A stretch of 44,736 bases of DNA from Pseudooceanicola sp. (GCF_029213205.1 NZ_JARGNH010000025.1:1-44736), one strand, 5' to 3'; positions 1-8,281 are shown, numbered from the stretch's first letter. Notes: generated by a model not told the origin, from the sequence alone. Translations and numbers: made by a program.

Positions 1-150
1 AGCGCTTCAGTTTCAGCTTACTGCTTCAATTGAAATCGGGAACTAAACGCGACACCATAGGTCGTCTTCAGACGTCTCTTCAAGCCCCTCCGTATCCACT
101 AGAGGATCGTCAAAACGTTCATCTTTCATAGAGACTTGAGGCTTCATATA

Positions 151-172
151 TGCAAAATATGGCACTTTTGCA
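151..172. repeat. 7-bp inverted repeat upstream of recombinase
   Basis: TGCAAAA (151-157) and TTTTGCA (166-172) form a perfect inverted repeat with an 8-nt spacer. The region 1-320 otherwise has no gene and is less GC-rich than the rest. Such dyads upstream of a serine resolvase can be recombination or operator subsites, but no family res consensus was matched. Confidence 0.35.
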
Positions 173-320
173 TTTTACCCAAGGGTTTTATTTGGGTGCG
201 CCCACACTCCTTATATGGCACGCGCGCGCGGTGGTCTGCGAGAGATCTCTGATCGTGTTCAGCGTATGGAAGCTAAGGGTTCCCTGCTGAACAGCGCCAA
301 AGTGCACGCCCTTGCATTCG

Positions 321-373
321 TTTACAAATGGTCGTTTAGTGGTGATATATGAAACTGCAAACGGTCCATTTTG
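321..373. promoter_or_regulatory. imperfect inverted repeat, possible resolvase binding site
   Basis: A segment around 323-337 (ACAAATGG-TCGTTT) is an imperfect inverted match to 358-373 (CAAACGGTCCATTTTG), directly abutting the recombinase start codon. Resolvases commonly bind res subsites overlapping their own promoter, so this is a candidate autoregulatory or crossover site. The match is imperfect and the role is inferred. Confidence 0.3.
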
Positions 374-1255
374 ATGCCCTTAATCGGCTACGCCCGCGTC
401 TCGACCGAAGATCAAACCCCCCTGCCCCAGAGCCAAGCCCTGAAATCCGCAGGCTGCGCCGAGATCTTTGAGGAGCAAGGCTCAGGCGGCAATCGTGCGC
501 GGCCGGTGCTGGCGCGAGTGCTGGAGAGGATCGGCAAGGACGACACGCTCGTCGTGGTCCGCATTGACCGCCTGGCGCGTTCTTTGTCCCATCTACTCGA
601 GGTGATCGAACGGTTGGATGCCAAGGGGGCCTTCTTTCGCTCGCTGCTGGACCCAATCGACACTGCGTCCCCGCAAGGCAAATTCACGCTGCAGGTATTG
701 GGCGCGGCAGCCGAGTTCGAACGCGCGCTGATCCGTGAGCGTACCAAAGCGGGCCTGGCCAGCGCCCGCACCAAGGGACGCGTCGGTGGGAACCCTGGTC
801 TGCGAGCCAAAGATCCTGCAGCGTTGCGAAAGGTTCGTCTGGCGCGCCAAGATGGATATATGGAGCGCCTGAATGAGACAGCTCAGGATTGGGTACCCCA
901 TGTCCGCCGGTTGCGCCCGGACATGGCCTGGGAAGATGTGCTGCGCATCGTAAATGCCCCCCTGCCCGAAGCGCGGCGCTGGACGCAAAGCCGCCTGTTG
1001 CGTGCCGTGAAGGCCTACGTGCGCGACGGCTTCCTGTCTGAGGCCGTTCTTGGCCGTGCCGGGCGACGCGAGACCAACGACCGCCTGCCGGCAGTCGTCG
1101 CCGCCATCAAGGGAGCAGACCCTGATATCACGCTACAGGCGATCTGCGCCCGGTTAGAAGCGATGCGCGAACGCACGCCGCGCGGGCGAAATGGCTGGCA
1201 GCCTTCATCCGTCAAGATACTGTTGGAGCGCGCTGTGAAGCTGGGGATGCTGTAG
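374..1255 (+). CDS. serine recombinase (resolvase/invertase family)
   Basis: Site-specific serine recombinase that probably resolves plasmid multimers or cointegrates. The N-terminal catalytic domain (residues 1-140) shows YARVST with the nucleophile Ser10, and the R63-x-D65-R66-x-x-R69-S70 active-site cluster of the family. An FERALIRERT segment matches the long E helix that leads into DNA binding. The C-terminal part (about 150 residues) is much longer than the short HTH tail of Tn3-type resolvases and has no zinc-ribbon cysteines, so target binding may differ. The ATG at 374 is chosen; a TTG at 371 is in frame. It stands alone next to the replication cassette, fitting a plasmid-maintenance role. 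Confidence 0.85.
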   Translation: MPLIGYARVSTEDQTPLPQSQALKSAGCAEIFEEQGSGGNRARPVLARVLERIGKDDTLVVVRIDRLARSLSHLLEVIERLDAKGAFFRSLLDPIDTASPQGKFTLQVLGAAAEFERALIRERTKAGLASARTKGRVGGNPGLRAKDPAALRKVRLARQDGYMERLNETAQDWVPHVRRLRPDMAWEDVLRIVNAPLPEARRWTQSRLLRAVKAYVRDGFLSEAVLGRAGRRETNDRLPAVVAAIKGADPDITLQAICARLEAMRERTPRGRNGWQPSSVKILLERAVKLGML

Positions 1256-1375
1256 TCAATAAATTATAGATGTTCGTCGAGCCACAGACGACATCATGTT
1301 TCCAGAATCATCCCCGCCTAAGCCACGAAATCTCGGATTTCTCAACAAAGAAGGGGGGTTACGGTGTCGCCGGGT

Positions 1376-1494
1376 CATTTTTTTGGTGCAGGGCGTATCG
1401 TGGTTAGCAATCATTTTATATATTACTATCAATGCCTTAATTCCTATTTATGCGCGAACAGAGGGTTGTTGCTGTGGATAACTTATACACCACA
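1376..1494. other. AT-rich segment with DnaA-box-like sites, candidate accessory origin
   Basis: An AT-rich tract (about 1376-1455) is followed by TGTGGATAA (1473-1481), the exact reverse complement of the DnaA box TTATCCACA. TTATACACC (1483-1491) follows, one mismatch from TTATNCACA. AT-rich DNA beside DnaA boxes is the usual make-up of an origin. In characterised repABC plasmids the origin lies within repC, so this may be an accessory site or a relic. No gene is supported between 1256 and 1621. Confidence 0.4.
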
Positions 1495-1539
1495 TCTAGA
1501 TTCTTCTTGCCGGATGCGCGCGTTCATGGCATTTCCATT

Positions 1540-1559
1540 CTGACGGCGAAACGCGTCAG
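1540..1559. promoter_or_regulatory. inverted repeat upstream of repA, candidate operator
   Basis: CTGACG (1540-1545) and CGTCAG (1554-1559) form a perfect 6-bp dyad with an 8-nt spacer, about 60 nt before the repA start. RepA/RepB complexes autorepress repABC operons from the repA promoter region, so this dyad is a candidate operator. The assignment is inferred from position. Confidence 0.35.
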
Positions 1560-1621
1560 GCGTACTTTTGATCGTCAGAATGAGAAAGAGCCTTCGAAAA
1601 GGCCACGAGAGGCGGCAGAAC

Positions 1622-2821
1622 ATGGATGATCGTAACGCTGGATATGCGCAAGGTATAGGCTCATCTGATATTGGAGCCTTCGCGGACAACCTAGCCGAGT
1701 CGCTCGATCGGCAGATGAAAATCGCGTTCGAGCCCGAAGAGCGCAAGTCTTTGAGACGTTTTAGTTCGACTGAGGTCGCGAGTGTGCTCCGCGTCAGCAC
1801 ATCAAACCTGCGCAATCGACATAAAGACGGGAGCTTCCCCGACGTTCACACCGATAATCGCGGCCATAGGTTTTACAGCGCCGAGGAAGTAGATACTCTG
1901 CGCGAAATCCTCGGTCGCACCGGAAAGAACGCGGACGCCTATCGTCCCGGGCGGCGGGAGGGTGATCGCCTCCAAGTGATTTCGGTGGTCAACTTTAAGG
2001 GTGGGTCGTCCAAGACGACGGCGACAATTCACCTAGCGCAACGTTATGCTTTGCGTGGCTATCGAGTGCTCGTACTTGATCTGGACCCGCAGGCCAGCCT
2101 GACTACTTTCTTTGGCTTCCGACCTGAACTGGAGTTCGCGGACGGCGGCACCATTTACGACGCTTTGCGGTATGAAGATCAGGTTCCGCTCTCAGAGGTC
2201 ATTCAGAAGACCTACTTTCACAAGCTCGACATGGTCCCGGCTGGGTTGATGCTTTCCGAGTACGAAACCGAGACAGCAAATGCACTTGCCCGCAGGGCCC
2301 AACCGATCTTCGCAGAACGCTTGGCTTTGGCATTGGAAGAGGTCGATGCCGACTACGACATCGTTCTGATCGATTGCCCCCCTCAATTGGGCTTTTTGAC
2401 ATTGACGGCACTGTCTGCATCGACGGGCCTTCTTGTCACGGTCGTCCCGGGTATGCTCGACATTGCTTCAATGAGCCAATTCCTCAAGCTGGCATCCGAG
2501 ACAATAAAAGCTGTCGAAGAGGCCATTGCGAGACGCGTCACATGGGACTTCGTCAAGTTCCTAGTCACACGATATGAGCCGTCCGACGGTCCTCAGACAC
2601 AGATGGCCGGATACCTTCGATCCATTCTAGCAGGGCAAGTCATGACGGAACCGATGCTGAAATCCACCGCGATCTCCGACGCCGGCATGACACAACAGAC
2701 CATTTACGAGGTTGATCCGAACCAGCTCATCCGAAAGACGCTCGATCGTGCGCTGACGAGCATAAACAGCGTCGCTGATGAGCTGGAGCAAACAATTCAG
2801 ATGGCATGGGGGCGTCGCTGA
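1622..2821 (+). CDS. repA: plasmid partition ATPase RepA (ParA family)
   Basis: ParA-type ATPase that positions plasmid copies by ATP-dependent nucleoid binding, working with RepB, and normally represses its own operon. The N-terminal region (about 45-100) resembles a MerR-like winged HTH (FSSTEVASVLRVSTSNLRNR). The deviant Walker A is KGGSSKTT (126-133), followed by the VLVLDLDPQASL motif and Walker B IVLIDCPP. The 399-aa length from ATG 1622 is usual for RepA. That start has a GAGAGG Shine-Dalgarno; longer starts at TTG 1568 and ATG 1580 exist but lack a good ribosome site. The stop overlaps the repB start (TGATG), so translation is coupled. Confidence 0.93.
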   Translation: MDDRNAGYAQGIGSSDIGAFADNLAESLDRQMKIAFEPEERKSLRRFSSTEVASVLRVSTSNLRNRHKDGSFPDVHTDNRGHRFYSAEEVDTLREILGRTGKNADAYRPGRREGDRLQVISVVNFKGGSSKTTATIHLAQRYALRGYRVLVLDLDPQASLTTFFGFRPELEFADGGTIYDALRYEDQVPLSEVIQKTYFHKLDMVPAGLMLSEYETETANALARRAQPIFAERLALALEEVDADYDIVLIDCPPQLGFLTLTALSASTGLLVTVVPGMLDIASMSQFLKLASETIKAVEEAIARRVTWDFVKFLVTRYEPSDGPQTQMAGYLRSILAGQVMTEPMLKSTAISDAGMTQQTIYEVDPNQLIRKTLDRALTSINSVADELEQTIQMAWGRR

Positions 2822-3789
2822 TGGCTCGCAACATCTTTAACCAGCCTCCGAAAGAGGATTCCGAAGTCACGGCTTCACCCCCTGCCCCGGCAAAATCTTC
2901 CAGACTTCCAGGATCCGTCGGCGGGTTGCGTGACTCCTTGCGCGAGATCACAGCCAATTCGATTCGCGACATTGATCCTGACCGGATTGACATAGACGGC
3001 TTGCGAGACCGTCTCGTGCTTGAAGACGACAGTATAAATGAGCTTGCCGAAAGTATTCGAAAGCATGGTCAGCAAGTGCCTATCATGGTCCGCCCTTCGG
3101 ACCAGCCAGACAGGTATCGTGTCGTTTACGGTCGCCGCCGACTCGCTGCCATCCGAAAGGTTGGAGGGACAGTCAAAGCGATTGTGCGAACGTTGGACGA
3201 CGACGCGTCCCTGATCGCGCAAGGCCAAGAGAACAATCTCCGACTGGACCCCTCTTTCATCGAGAAGGCTCTATTTATCAAAGAGATGCAGGAAGCAGGA
3301 TACAAGCCAGGTGTCATTCAGGACGCTTTGGGCCTTACACGCCAAGGCGTCTCAAATCATCGCGTGGTGATCGAGCAATTGCCAGACGAACTAATCCGCC
3401 TCATTGGGCCGGCACATGGCATCGGTCGGCGCCAATGGGGGGATCTGGCCGCGCTGTCTAAGAAAGCTCCCTTGATGGACATCGCAAGGGAGACGCTCTC
3501 CTTGGTGAAAAACGATACGCCAAGCCCTGAGAAGTTTCAGGCCGTCTTCGATTCGGCCTCCAGCAAGGCGCGTGGTGTCGCTAAGCGAAAGACCCCAAGT
3601 CAATCCAGTGTGGTCAGAGATGAAAGCGGCGCTCCGCTTGCCATGCTTGCCATCGATGGTCGATCCGTCGCCATCAAGATCACGCGGAAAGATAACCCAG
3701 AATTCGGCCAATGGGTCGAAGAGAACGCCGAGGCAATGCTTCGCCAGCTCTTCGACCAATGGCGGAATGAGAGAGGCTCGGGGTCCTGA
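2821..3789 (+). CDS. repB: plasmid partition protein RepB (ParB family)
   Basis: Centromere-binding ParB-type CTPase/adaptor that loads at parS and is moved by RepA. The ParB N-terminal domain (about 50-140) contains VVYGRRRLAA and a QENNLRL segment equivalent to the conserved GENxR box. A HTH region follows (about 150-200, GVIQDALGLTRQGVSNHR). The start at ATG 2821 overlaps the repA stop by one base; an upstream in-frame ATG at 2806 exists, but the MARNIF start is typical of the family. The likely targets are the GTCCACCGCGGTGGAC palindromes at 4640 and 5080. It is the second gene of the repABC operon. Confidence 0.93.
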   Translation: MARNIFNQPPKEDSEVTASPPAPAKSSRLPGSVGGLRDSLREITANSIRDIDPDRIDIDGLRDRLVLEDDSINELAESIRKHGQQVPIMVRPSDQPDRYRVVYGRRRLAAIRKVGGTVKAIVRTLDDDASLIAQGQENNLRLDPSFIEKALFIKEMQEAGYKPGVIQDALGLTRQGVSNHRVVIEQLPDELIRLIGPAHGIGRRQWGDLAALSKKAPLMDIARETLSLVKNDTPSPEKFQAVFDSASSKARGVAKRKTPSQSSVVRDESGAPLAMLAIDGRSVAIKITRKDNPEFGQWVEENAEAMLRQLFDQWRNERGSGS

Positions 3790-3837
3790 CCCCGGCTACA
3801 ACGAGAAACACGAGCAGAGGAGAGAGACGAAGGCCAA

Positions 3838-3891
3838 TAAGAAAAGAGCCCCCCAAGGTTTCCCCCGGAGAGCCCTCATCATCAGTTTTGC
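3838..3891 (-). ncRNA. repABC counter-transcribed RNA (incompatibility antisense RNA)
   Basis: The 209-nt repB-repC gap carries a complete small transcription unit on the minus strand. It has a -35 TTGACC, a 17-nt spacer and a -10 TACATC, with a start expected near 3891. A hairpin followed by a U-rich run ends it near 3840. The predicted RNA of about 50-55 nt matches the size and place of repABC ctRNAs, which anneal to the repC leader and limit RepC synthesis; they also set incompatibility. The exact ends are inferred, while promoter and terminator are visible. Confidence 0.7.
3841..3873 (-). terminator. Rho-independent terminator of the ctRNA
   Basis: On the minus strand GCTCTCC-GG (3873-3865), a GGGAAA loop (3864-3859) and CC-TT-GGGGGGC (3858-3848) form a stem using G-U pairs, followed by a T-rich TCTTTTC. 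On the plus strand the same arms contain C-A mismatches. The hairpin is therefore strand-specific, supporting minus-strand transcription. Confidence 0.6.
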
Positions 3892-3897
3892 ACCTAT

Positions 3898-3926
3898 GAT
3901 GTAGCAATCTCCAACAATGCGGTCAA
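3898..3926 (-). promoter_or_regulatory. ctRNA promoter
   Basis: Read on the minus strand, -35 TTGACC (3921-3926) and -10 TACATC (3898-3903) are separated by exactly 17 nt. The promoter points away from repC and toward the terminator at 3841-3873, as expected for the repABC antisense RNA. Confidence 0.6.
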
Positions 3927-3998
3927 GAGTCACCGATTCGGTGGACATCTTTTTATTGCCTTTTCACGCACCAACTTGCGGGAAGAGATGGGGAAGTT

Positions 3999-5078
3999 GT
4001 GGGCAAAACAGCCCTCGTTCATAGAAACATGACATTCACAAAACTGTCCATCAAACGCAGCGAGGCTTACCAAGCCATCGGTGAAGCAACATCTAAGACT
4101 GAAACTGACGTCTGGGTCATCTTCAGGGCTCTCAGAGACTCACACACCCAGTTTGGGCTTCGGCCAAACCACATGCAAACACTCCAAGCCATGCTCAGCT
4201 TTCTAAAGCCAGGCCAGGGTGAAACAGTGTTTGCCTCCAACTTTGAGATCTGCCGCCGTGTCGGAGGTATTGATGAACGAACTCTTCGCAGACACATTGA
4301 TCGCTTTCTCGAACTCGGCTTCATGACACGCCACGACAGCCCAAACCGCAAACGGTATCGTGTTCGATCCTCAGACGGCCAATGCATCAGCTACGGGCTG
4401 TCTCTCTCTCCTTTGATCGAACGTGCGAACGAGCTCATGGCTATGGCTCAAGAGGTAGAAAATAGACGCCGTGACTGTATCTTTGTTCGCAAACAAATCC
4501 TCACAAGACTTGCCCAACTAGAAGAGTTTTGGCCTGAAAGCACTTTTCCATCAGAGGTCAGGAAAACTCTTAGAAGGAAGTTGTCTCTGGCTGAGTATCA
4601 CGCATTGCTCACTAAGGCAGAGGCTGAATGTGATCTGATGTCCACCGCGGTGGACGCACCCAAAGCAACCTATTTGTCCGCCAATGACGGACAAGTTGAC
4701 CGGCATCATTCTAAGTCAATAAAAGAAGATAAAGATTTAGAAAGAGCGGAAAAACCGGAAGTCAGGACTTTGACCTCAATATGCAATCAGGCAACGGCAT
4801 TCGCTACGAACACGCTTAGAACATGGGAAGACGTAGAACATCATGCGCAGACGTTGGCACCAATGATGGGAATACACGCCTCGACTTTCGAAAAAGCTAA
4901 GAAAGCCATCGGTGGTCAAAAAGCATCCAGCGCGATCTTCATTATGCTTCAACTCGGCAATCGCATTCGAAACTTTGGAGCGTATTTCCACAGCATTACA
5001 CTTGGCAGACGCGTACATCAGTTCAACCCATCTCTCTTACTCGAAAGACTAGCAAACTCAGAAAGGGCACACGCATGA
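3999..5078 (+). CDS. repC: replication initiator RepC
   Basis: Plasmid replication initiator of the RepC (RP-C) family, specific to alphaproteobacterial repABC replicons. The N-terminal DNA-binding region contains the family-typical FEICRRVGGIDERTLRRHIDR winged-helix stretch. A NDGQVDRHHSKS motif (near residue 230) separates it from the RP-C C-terminal domain. The GTG at 3999 follows GGAAGAG. ATG 4029 (MTFTKLSIKRSEAY) is a plausible alternative start. One parS palindrome lies inside the gene (4640-4655) and another starts 2 nt after its stop. The gene is visibly less GC-rich than the cargo regions. Expression should be limited by the ctRNA in its leader. Confidence 0.92.
   Translation: MGKTALVHRNMTFTKLSIKRSEAYQAIGEATSKTETDVWVIFRALRDSHTQFGLRPNHMQTLQAMLSFLKPGQGETVFASNFEICRRVGGIDERTLRRHIDRFLELGFMTRHDSPNRKRYRVRSSDGQCISYGLSLSPLIERANELMAMAQEVENRRRDCIFVRKQILTRLAQLEEFWPESTFPSEVRKTLRRKLSLAEYHALLTKAEAECDLMSTAVDAPKATYLSANDGQVDRHHSKSIKEDKDLERAEKPEVRTLTSICNQATAFATNTLRTWEDVEHHAQTLAPMMGIHASTFEKAKKAIGGQKASSAIFIMLQLGNRIRNFGAYFHSITLGRRVHQFNPSLLLERLANSERAHA
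4640..4655. other. parS centromere palindrome (copy 1, inside repC)
   Basis: GTCCACCGCGGTGGAC is a perfect 16-bp palindrome located within the repC coding sequence. It is identical to the copy at 5080-5095, and both are preceded by TGAT. Palindromes of this size around repABC genes serve as RepB-binding parS sites. The assignment rests on identity, symmetry and position. Confidence 0.75.
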
Positions 5079-5079
5079 T

Positions 5080-5095
5080 GTCCACCGCGGTGGAC
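5080..5095. other. parS centromere palindrome (copy 2, after repC)
   Basis: This is a second perfect copy of GTCCACCGCGGTGGAC, starting 2 nt after the repC stop codon. Two identical perfect 16-mers 440 bp apart are not expected by chance. A degenerate relative, GTCACCGATTCGGTGGAC, lies in the repC leader at 3929-3946 and shares the right half (CGGTGGACAT). Confidence 0.75.
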
Positions 5096-5193
5096 ATTCT
5101 CCAATCGCTTAGAGGAAGAGAGTGGCTGTGAAGGGTTTGACGGGAAGTGAGATCGGGAGAGTGGCTTCCGACGCCCGTCGTGGAGAAGAACTG

Positions 5194-7371
5194 ATGGCAA
5201 AAGTAACCCAGAAAATCATCCTGTCCCCTTCCCGGGATATCCCCTTTGACAAGCTCGTGCTGAGCCAGTCCAATGTGCGACGCATCAAGGCTGGCGTATC
5301 CGTTGATGAGTTGGCCGAGGACATCGCCCGCCGCGGCCTACTGCAGAGCTTGAGCGTGCGGCCTGCCCTGGCGGATGACGGTACCGAGACTGGCAGGTAC
5401 GAGATCCCGGCCGGTGGTCGGCGCTTCCAGGCACTGTCGCTGCTGGTTAAGCAGAAGCGTTTGAACAAGAGTACGCCTATTCCCTGCATCGTGCGGGACG
5501 CGGGCTCTGACATCCTCGCCGAGGATGACTCTCTTGCGGAAAACATGCAGCGTGTTTCTCTGCACCCCCTAGACCAGTTCCGTGCCTTCGTGGCGCTGCG
5601 CGAAAAGGGCCAGGGCAATGAGGAAATTGCGGCTGCCTTCTTCGTCACGCCGCAGATCGTGAAACAGCGGTTAAAACTCGCCTCCGTCGCCCCTGCCCTG
5701 CTCGAGGCCTATGCCGAGGATGGCATGACGCTGGAACAGCTGATGGCCTTCACTGTGAACCCAGATCAAGACCGTCAGGTTCAGGTCTGGGATGTGATCA
5801 ATTCTTCCTGGAACAAGGAGCCCTTCCAGATCCGACGCATGCTCACCGAGACCTCGGTCCGGGCGTCGGATCGTCGTGCGGTATTTGTTGGTGTCGACGC
5901 CTATGAAGCTGCTGGCGGCACGATGCTGCATGACCTCTTCCAAGGCGACGACGGCGGCTGGCTTGAAGACCCTGCGCTGCTCGATCGCCTAGTGACGGAC
6001 AAGTTGCAGGCCAAAGCTGAGACGATCGCTGTCGAGGGCTGGAAGTGGATCGAGGTGTCGCTTGATCTCCCCTATGGCTACAGCCATGCGCTGCGGCGAT
6101 TGGCCGGTGATCCTGCGCCGATGACGGATGACGAGGGCGCGGCCCATGCCAAGCTGCTGGCCGAGTATCGGGCGCTGGAAGAGGAATACGCTGGCCAGGA
6201 TGAATTCCCCGAAGAGATCGACACTCGTCTCGGCGAACTCGAGCAGGCGATGGAGAAACTTGAGATCCGGCCGCTGATCTTCGATCAAACAGAAGTCGTG
6301 CGGGCAGGGGCTTTCGTCACGCTCGACCGTTACGGTGAACTCGCTGTCTACCGGGGCTATGTGCGTCCTGAGGATGAGCTGCGGATCGAGACCGCGGTCC
6401 AAGACGGGATCGATCCAGCGGCAGCGGGGCAGGGGGATGAGCTGACTACCACGGATGGCAATGGCAGTGATGCTCATGGTATTGTCGGGACCATCATCAC
6501 GTCGGGTGGTCAGCCCTTTGAGGTTGGTCTGGCGGATGACGAGGATGATGGCACGTTGAAGCCATTACCCGAGCGGTTGGTCATGGAACTGACAGCGCAC
6601 CGGACCTTGGCGCTGCGGGAGGCCGTCGGGCGCTCTCCTGACGTCGCGCTGACGCTGCTGCTTATGAGGCTGGTCACCGACACGTTCCAATCTACGGGTG
6701 CGTCGGGAGGCTGCTTGGAGGCTTCGGTTCGCCAAGTCTATATGTCCGCGCAGGCTGCCGATCTGAAGGACAGCTCAGTAGCGCAGGCTGTGGACGAGCG
6801 TCACGCCGCCTGGGAAGCAGAACTGCCGCTTGGCGACGATGCGGCCCTCTGGGACTATCTGACGAACCTTGATCAGGCGAGCCGCCTGTCGCTGTTGGCC
6901 CATTGCCTCAGCTTCGGGATCAATGCGCTGCATGAGAAGGTGAATCCCTATGGTGCGGGTATCTCGGCTAATGGTCTGACCCGGCGCATGGTGCAGGCGG
7001 ATATCGTGGCACAGGCAGTCGATCTCGACATGGTCGAGGCGGGCTGGGAGCCGACGGTGGACACCTATCTGAACCGCGTGCCCAAGGCCCGCATCATCGA
7101 GGCCGTGCGCGAGGCCAAAGGGGAAGGGACCGCTCAGCTCCTTGATCATCTCAAAAAGGGCGAGATGGCGACCGAAGCCGAGCGACTGCTGAAGGGCAGT
7201 GGTTGGTTGCCCGAGGTCCTGCGCCGCGGCGATCTGGTGGTACTGGACGGCGAGGACAGTGTGGAAGGGCAGGGGGCGGATACGGCTGATAGCGTCAGTG
7301 ACTCTGACCTTCCTGCTTTCCTGACAGACGATCTGCCTGCCGATAGCGCGTCGATGCTCGCTGCTGAGTGA
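5194..7371 (+). CDS. long ParB/Spo0J-domain protein of the plasmid accessory block
   Basis: About 725-aa protein with an N-terminal ParB/sulfiredoxin-like domain (residues about 15-115) carrying an AGGRRFQAL box and LAENMQR. A HTH region follows (NEEIAAAFFVTPQIVKQRLKL). The remaining roughly 500 residues are acidic and of unknown fold. It is far longer than partition ParB proteins and lies outside repAB. This type recurs on large alphaproteobacterial plasmids beside ArdC, SSB and methylase-helicase genes and is probably not the partition protein. ATG 5194 is preceded by GGAGAAG; GTG 5122 is an alternative start that would add 24 residues. A second, divergent member lies at 34848-36830. Role inferred: protection or processing of incoming plasmid DNA. 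Confidence 0.85.
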   Translation: MAKVTQKIILSPSRDIPFDKLVLSQSNVRRIKAGVSVDELAEDIARRGLLQSLSVRPALADDGTETGRYEIPAGGRRFQALSLLVKQKRLNKSTPIPCIVRDAGSDILAEDDSLAENMQRVSLHPLDQFRAFVALREKGQGNEEIAAAFFVTPQIVKQRLKLASVAPALLEAYAEDGMTLEQLMAFTVNPDQDRQVQVWDVINSSWNKEPFQIRRMLTETSVRASDRRAVFVGVDAYEAAGGTMLHDLFQGDDGGWLEDPALLDRLVTDKLQAKAETIAVEGWKWIEVSLDLPYGYSHALRRLAGDPAPMTDDEGAAHAKLLAEYRALEEEYAGQDEFPEEIDTRLGELEQAMEKLEIRPLIFDQTEVVRAGAFVTLDRYGELAVYRGYVRPEDELRIETAVQDGIDPAAAGQGDELTTTDGNGSDAHGIVGTIITSGGQPFEVGLADDEDDGTLKPLPERLVMELTAHRTLALREAVGRSPDVALTLLLMRLVTDTFQSTGASGGCLEASVRQVYMSAQAADLKDSSVAQAVDERHAAWEAELPLGDDAALWDYLTNLDQASRLSLLAHCLSFGINALHEKVNPYGAGISANGLTRRMVQADIVAQAVDLDMVEAGWEPTVDTYLNRVPKARIIEAVREAKGEGTAQLLDHLKKGEMATEAERLLKGSGWLPEVLRRGDLVVLDGEDSVEGQGADTADSVSDSDLPAFLTDDLPADSASMLAAE

Positions 7372-7384
7372 GATCAACCAGCCG

Positions 7385-7404
7385 GGGGCGGGTACTCCCG
7401 CCCC
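7385..7404 (+). terminator. strong GC hairpin after the ParB-domain gene
   Basis: GGGGCGGG (7385-7392), loop TACT, CCCGCCCC (7397-7404) make a perfect 8-bp stem 14 nt after the stop codon. There is no T-run, so it is either a weak terminator or an mRNA-stabilising hairpin. An AT-rich stretch (about 7411-7437) follows and could hold the promoter of the next gene. Confidence 0.45.
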
Positions 7405-7471
7405 TGATCACCATATAAATTAACTATATCAATAGGATGAGTGCGATTTCTCGCATTCGGGAAGAGGAATC

Positions 7472-7945
7472 ATGTCTGCAACAACGATCATCGACACAGC
7501 ACCCCTCGGGGCGCTCATTCGTTACACCGACGGCAGCCCCAAGCCTCCCTCACGCTTCACCAAGAAGCTGGCGGCCTGGGAACGCTCGAACGGAATGGGG
7601 CGCCTTGTAAAGAAGGAACCACCGCGCCCCTATCCGACGTGGACAGCTCCAGCGACGTTTACGCTCCACGAAGGCAACTTCGCCTCTGACGGGGTTATCC
7701 TCGTCACCATCATGCGCAGTCACTCGGCTGACAGCACCTTGGTCTTTGAGGTGGCAGAGAAACCGAGAGCCGGGCAGGTGCGCGTCTTGCTGGATTTCGG
7801 CGGCAACACGGAACTGCTGCATTTGGCCGAGTCGGTCACGGTGGCCGAACTCTGGATCGCCAAGGAGGGCTATCGCAACGCGCGGCTGGAGATCGTCGGC
7901 GAGGACGACAGCGATAGGGCAGGGGGCACGGAGATCGCTGCCTGA
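7472..7945 (+). CDS. conserved hypothetical protein of the plasmid block
   Basis: 157-aa soluble protein with no recognised domain, signal peptide or membrane segment. The start is supported by a GGAAGAGG ribosome site. A small hairpin (TGCGA-TTTC-TCGCA, 7442-7455) lies in its leader. It sits between the long ParB-domain gene and a 54-aa membrane protein, on the same strand, in the block later continued by ssb and ardC. The N-terminal half is proline- and basic-rich (KPPSRFTKKL); the C-terminal half looks like mixed beta structure. Function unknown. Confidence 0.7.
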   Translation: MSATTIIDTAPLGALIRYTDGSPKPPSRFTKKLAAWERSNGMGRLVKKEPPRPYPTWTAPATFTLHEGNFASDGVILVTIMRSHSADSTLVFEVAEKPRAGQVRVLLDFGGNTELLHLAESVTVAELWIAKEGYRNARLEIVGEDDSDRAGGTEIAA

Positions 7946-8281
7946 GCCCACATAAAACCAGAGGGGCCTACCGAAGGGTGGGTTTCTCACCCATCACAAC
8001 CCTGTCCTTTGAATTCGCGGGACACCAAGGATCCATCCCCAGGAAGGAGGTCTTCAACCAAGAGCTTGGCCGGAAGGCGGGCGGGGTGCCAAGCATCAGC
8101 GGTACAACCGGCTCCAGTCGTCAGGGGACCATCCCCCGCTCGCCATTCCCTTCCTTGCCCCGAATCCCGTCTTCGAGATCAACCCGCGAGGGGTCGGACT
8201 ACGGGCAAGCCCGTGCCGCCGGATGGATTCGGGCAAGCCGAACGCACCCGGTGATGTCAGCCAGTATTCGGGCCTGCGGGG
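7946..8281. other. non-coding stretch with a short hairpin
   Basis: No gene is supported in this 336-nt gap; open frames here have poor composition and no ribosome sites. A GGGGA-CCA-TCCCC hairpin occurs near 8125-8137. It resembles the inverted counterpart of the hairpin at 8291-8309 in the leader of the next gene. Confidence 0.4.

Noticed and set aside
1296-1481. 61-codon frame before repA
   Set aside because: No ribosome site, and it spans the AT-rich tract and DnaA boxes; the apparent hydrophobic segment comes from A/T codons.
4640-5095. CRISPR-like repeat interpretation of the two palindromes
   Set aside because: Only two copies, 440 bp apart, one inside a gene; parS fits much better.
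7441-7689. Frame overlapping the start of the 7472 gene
   Set aside because: Arginine/histidine-rich shadow of the 7472 gene in another frame.
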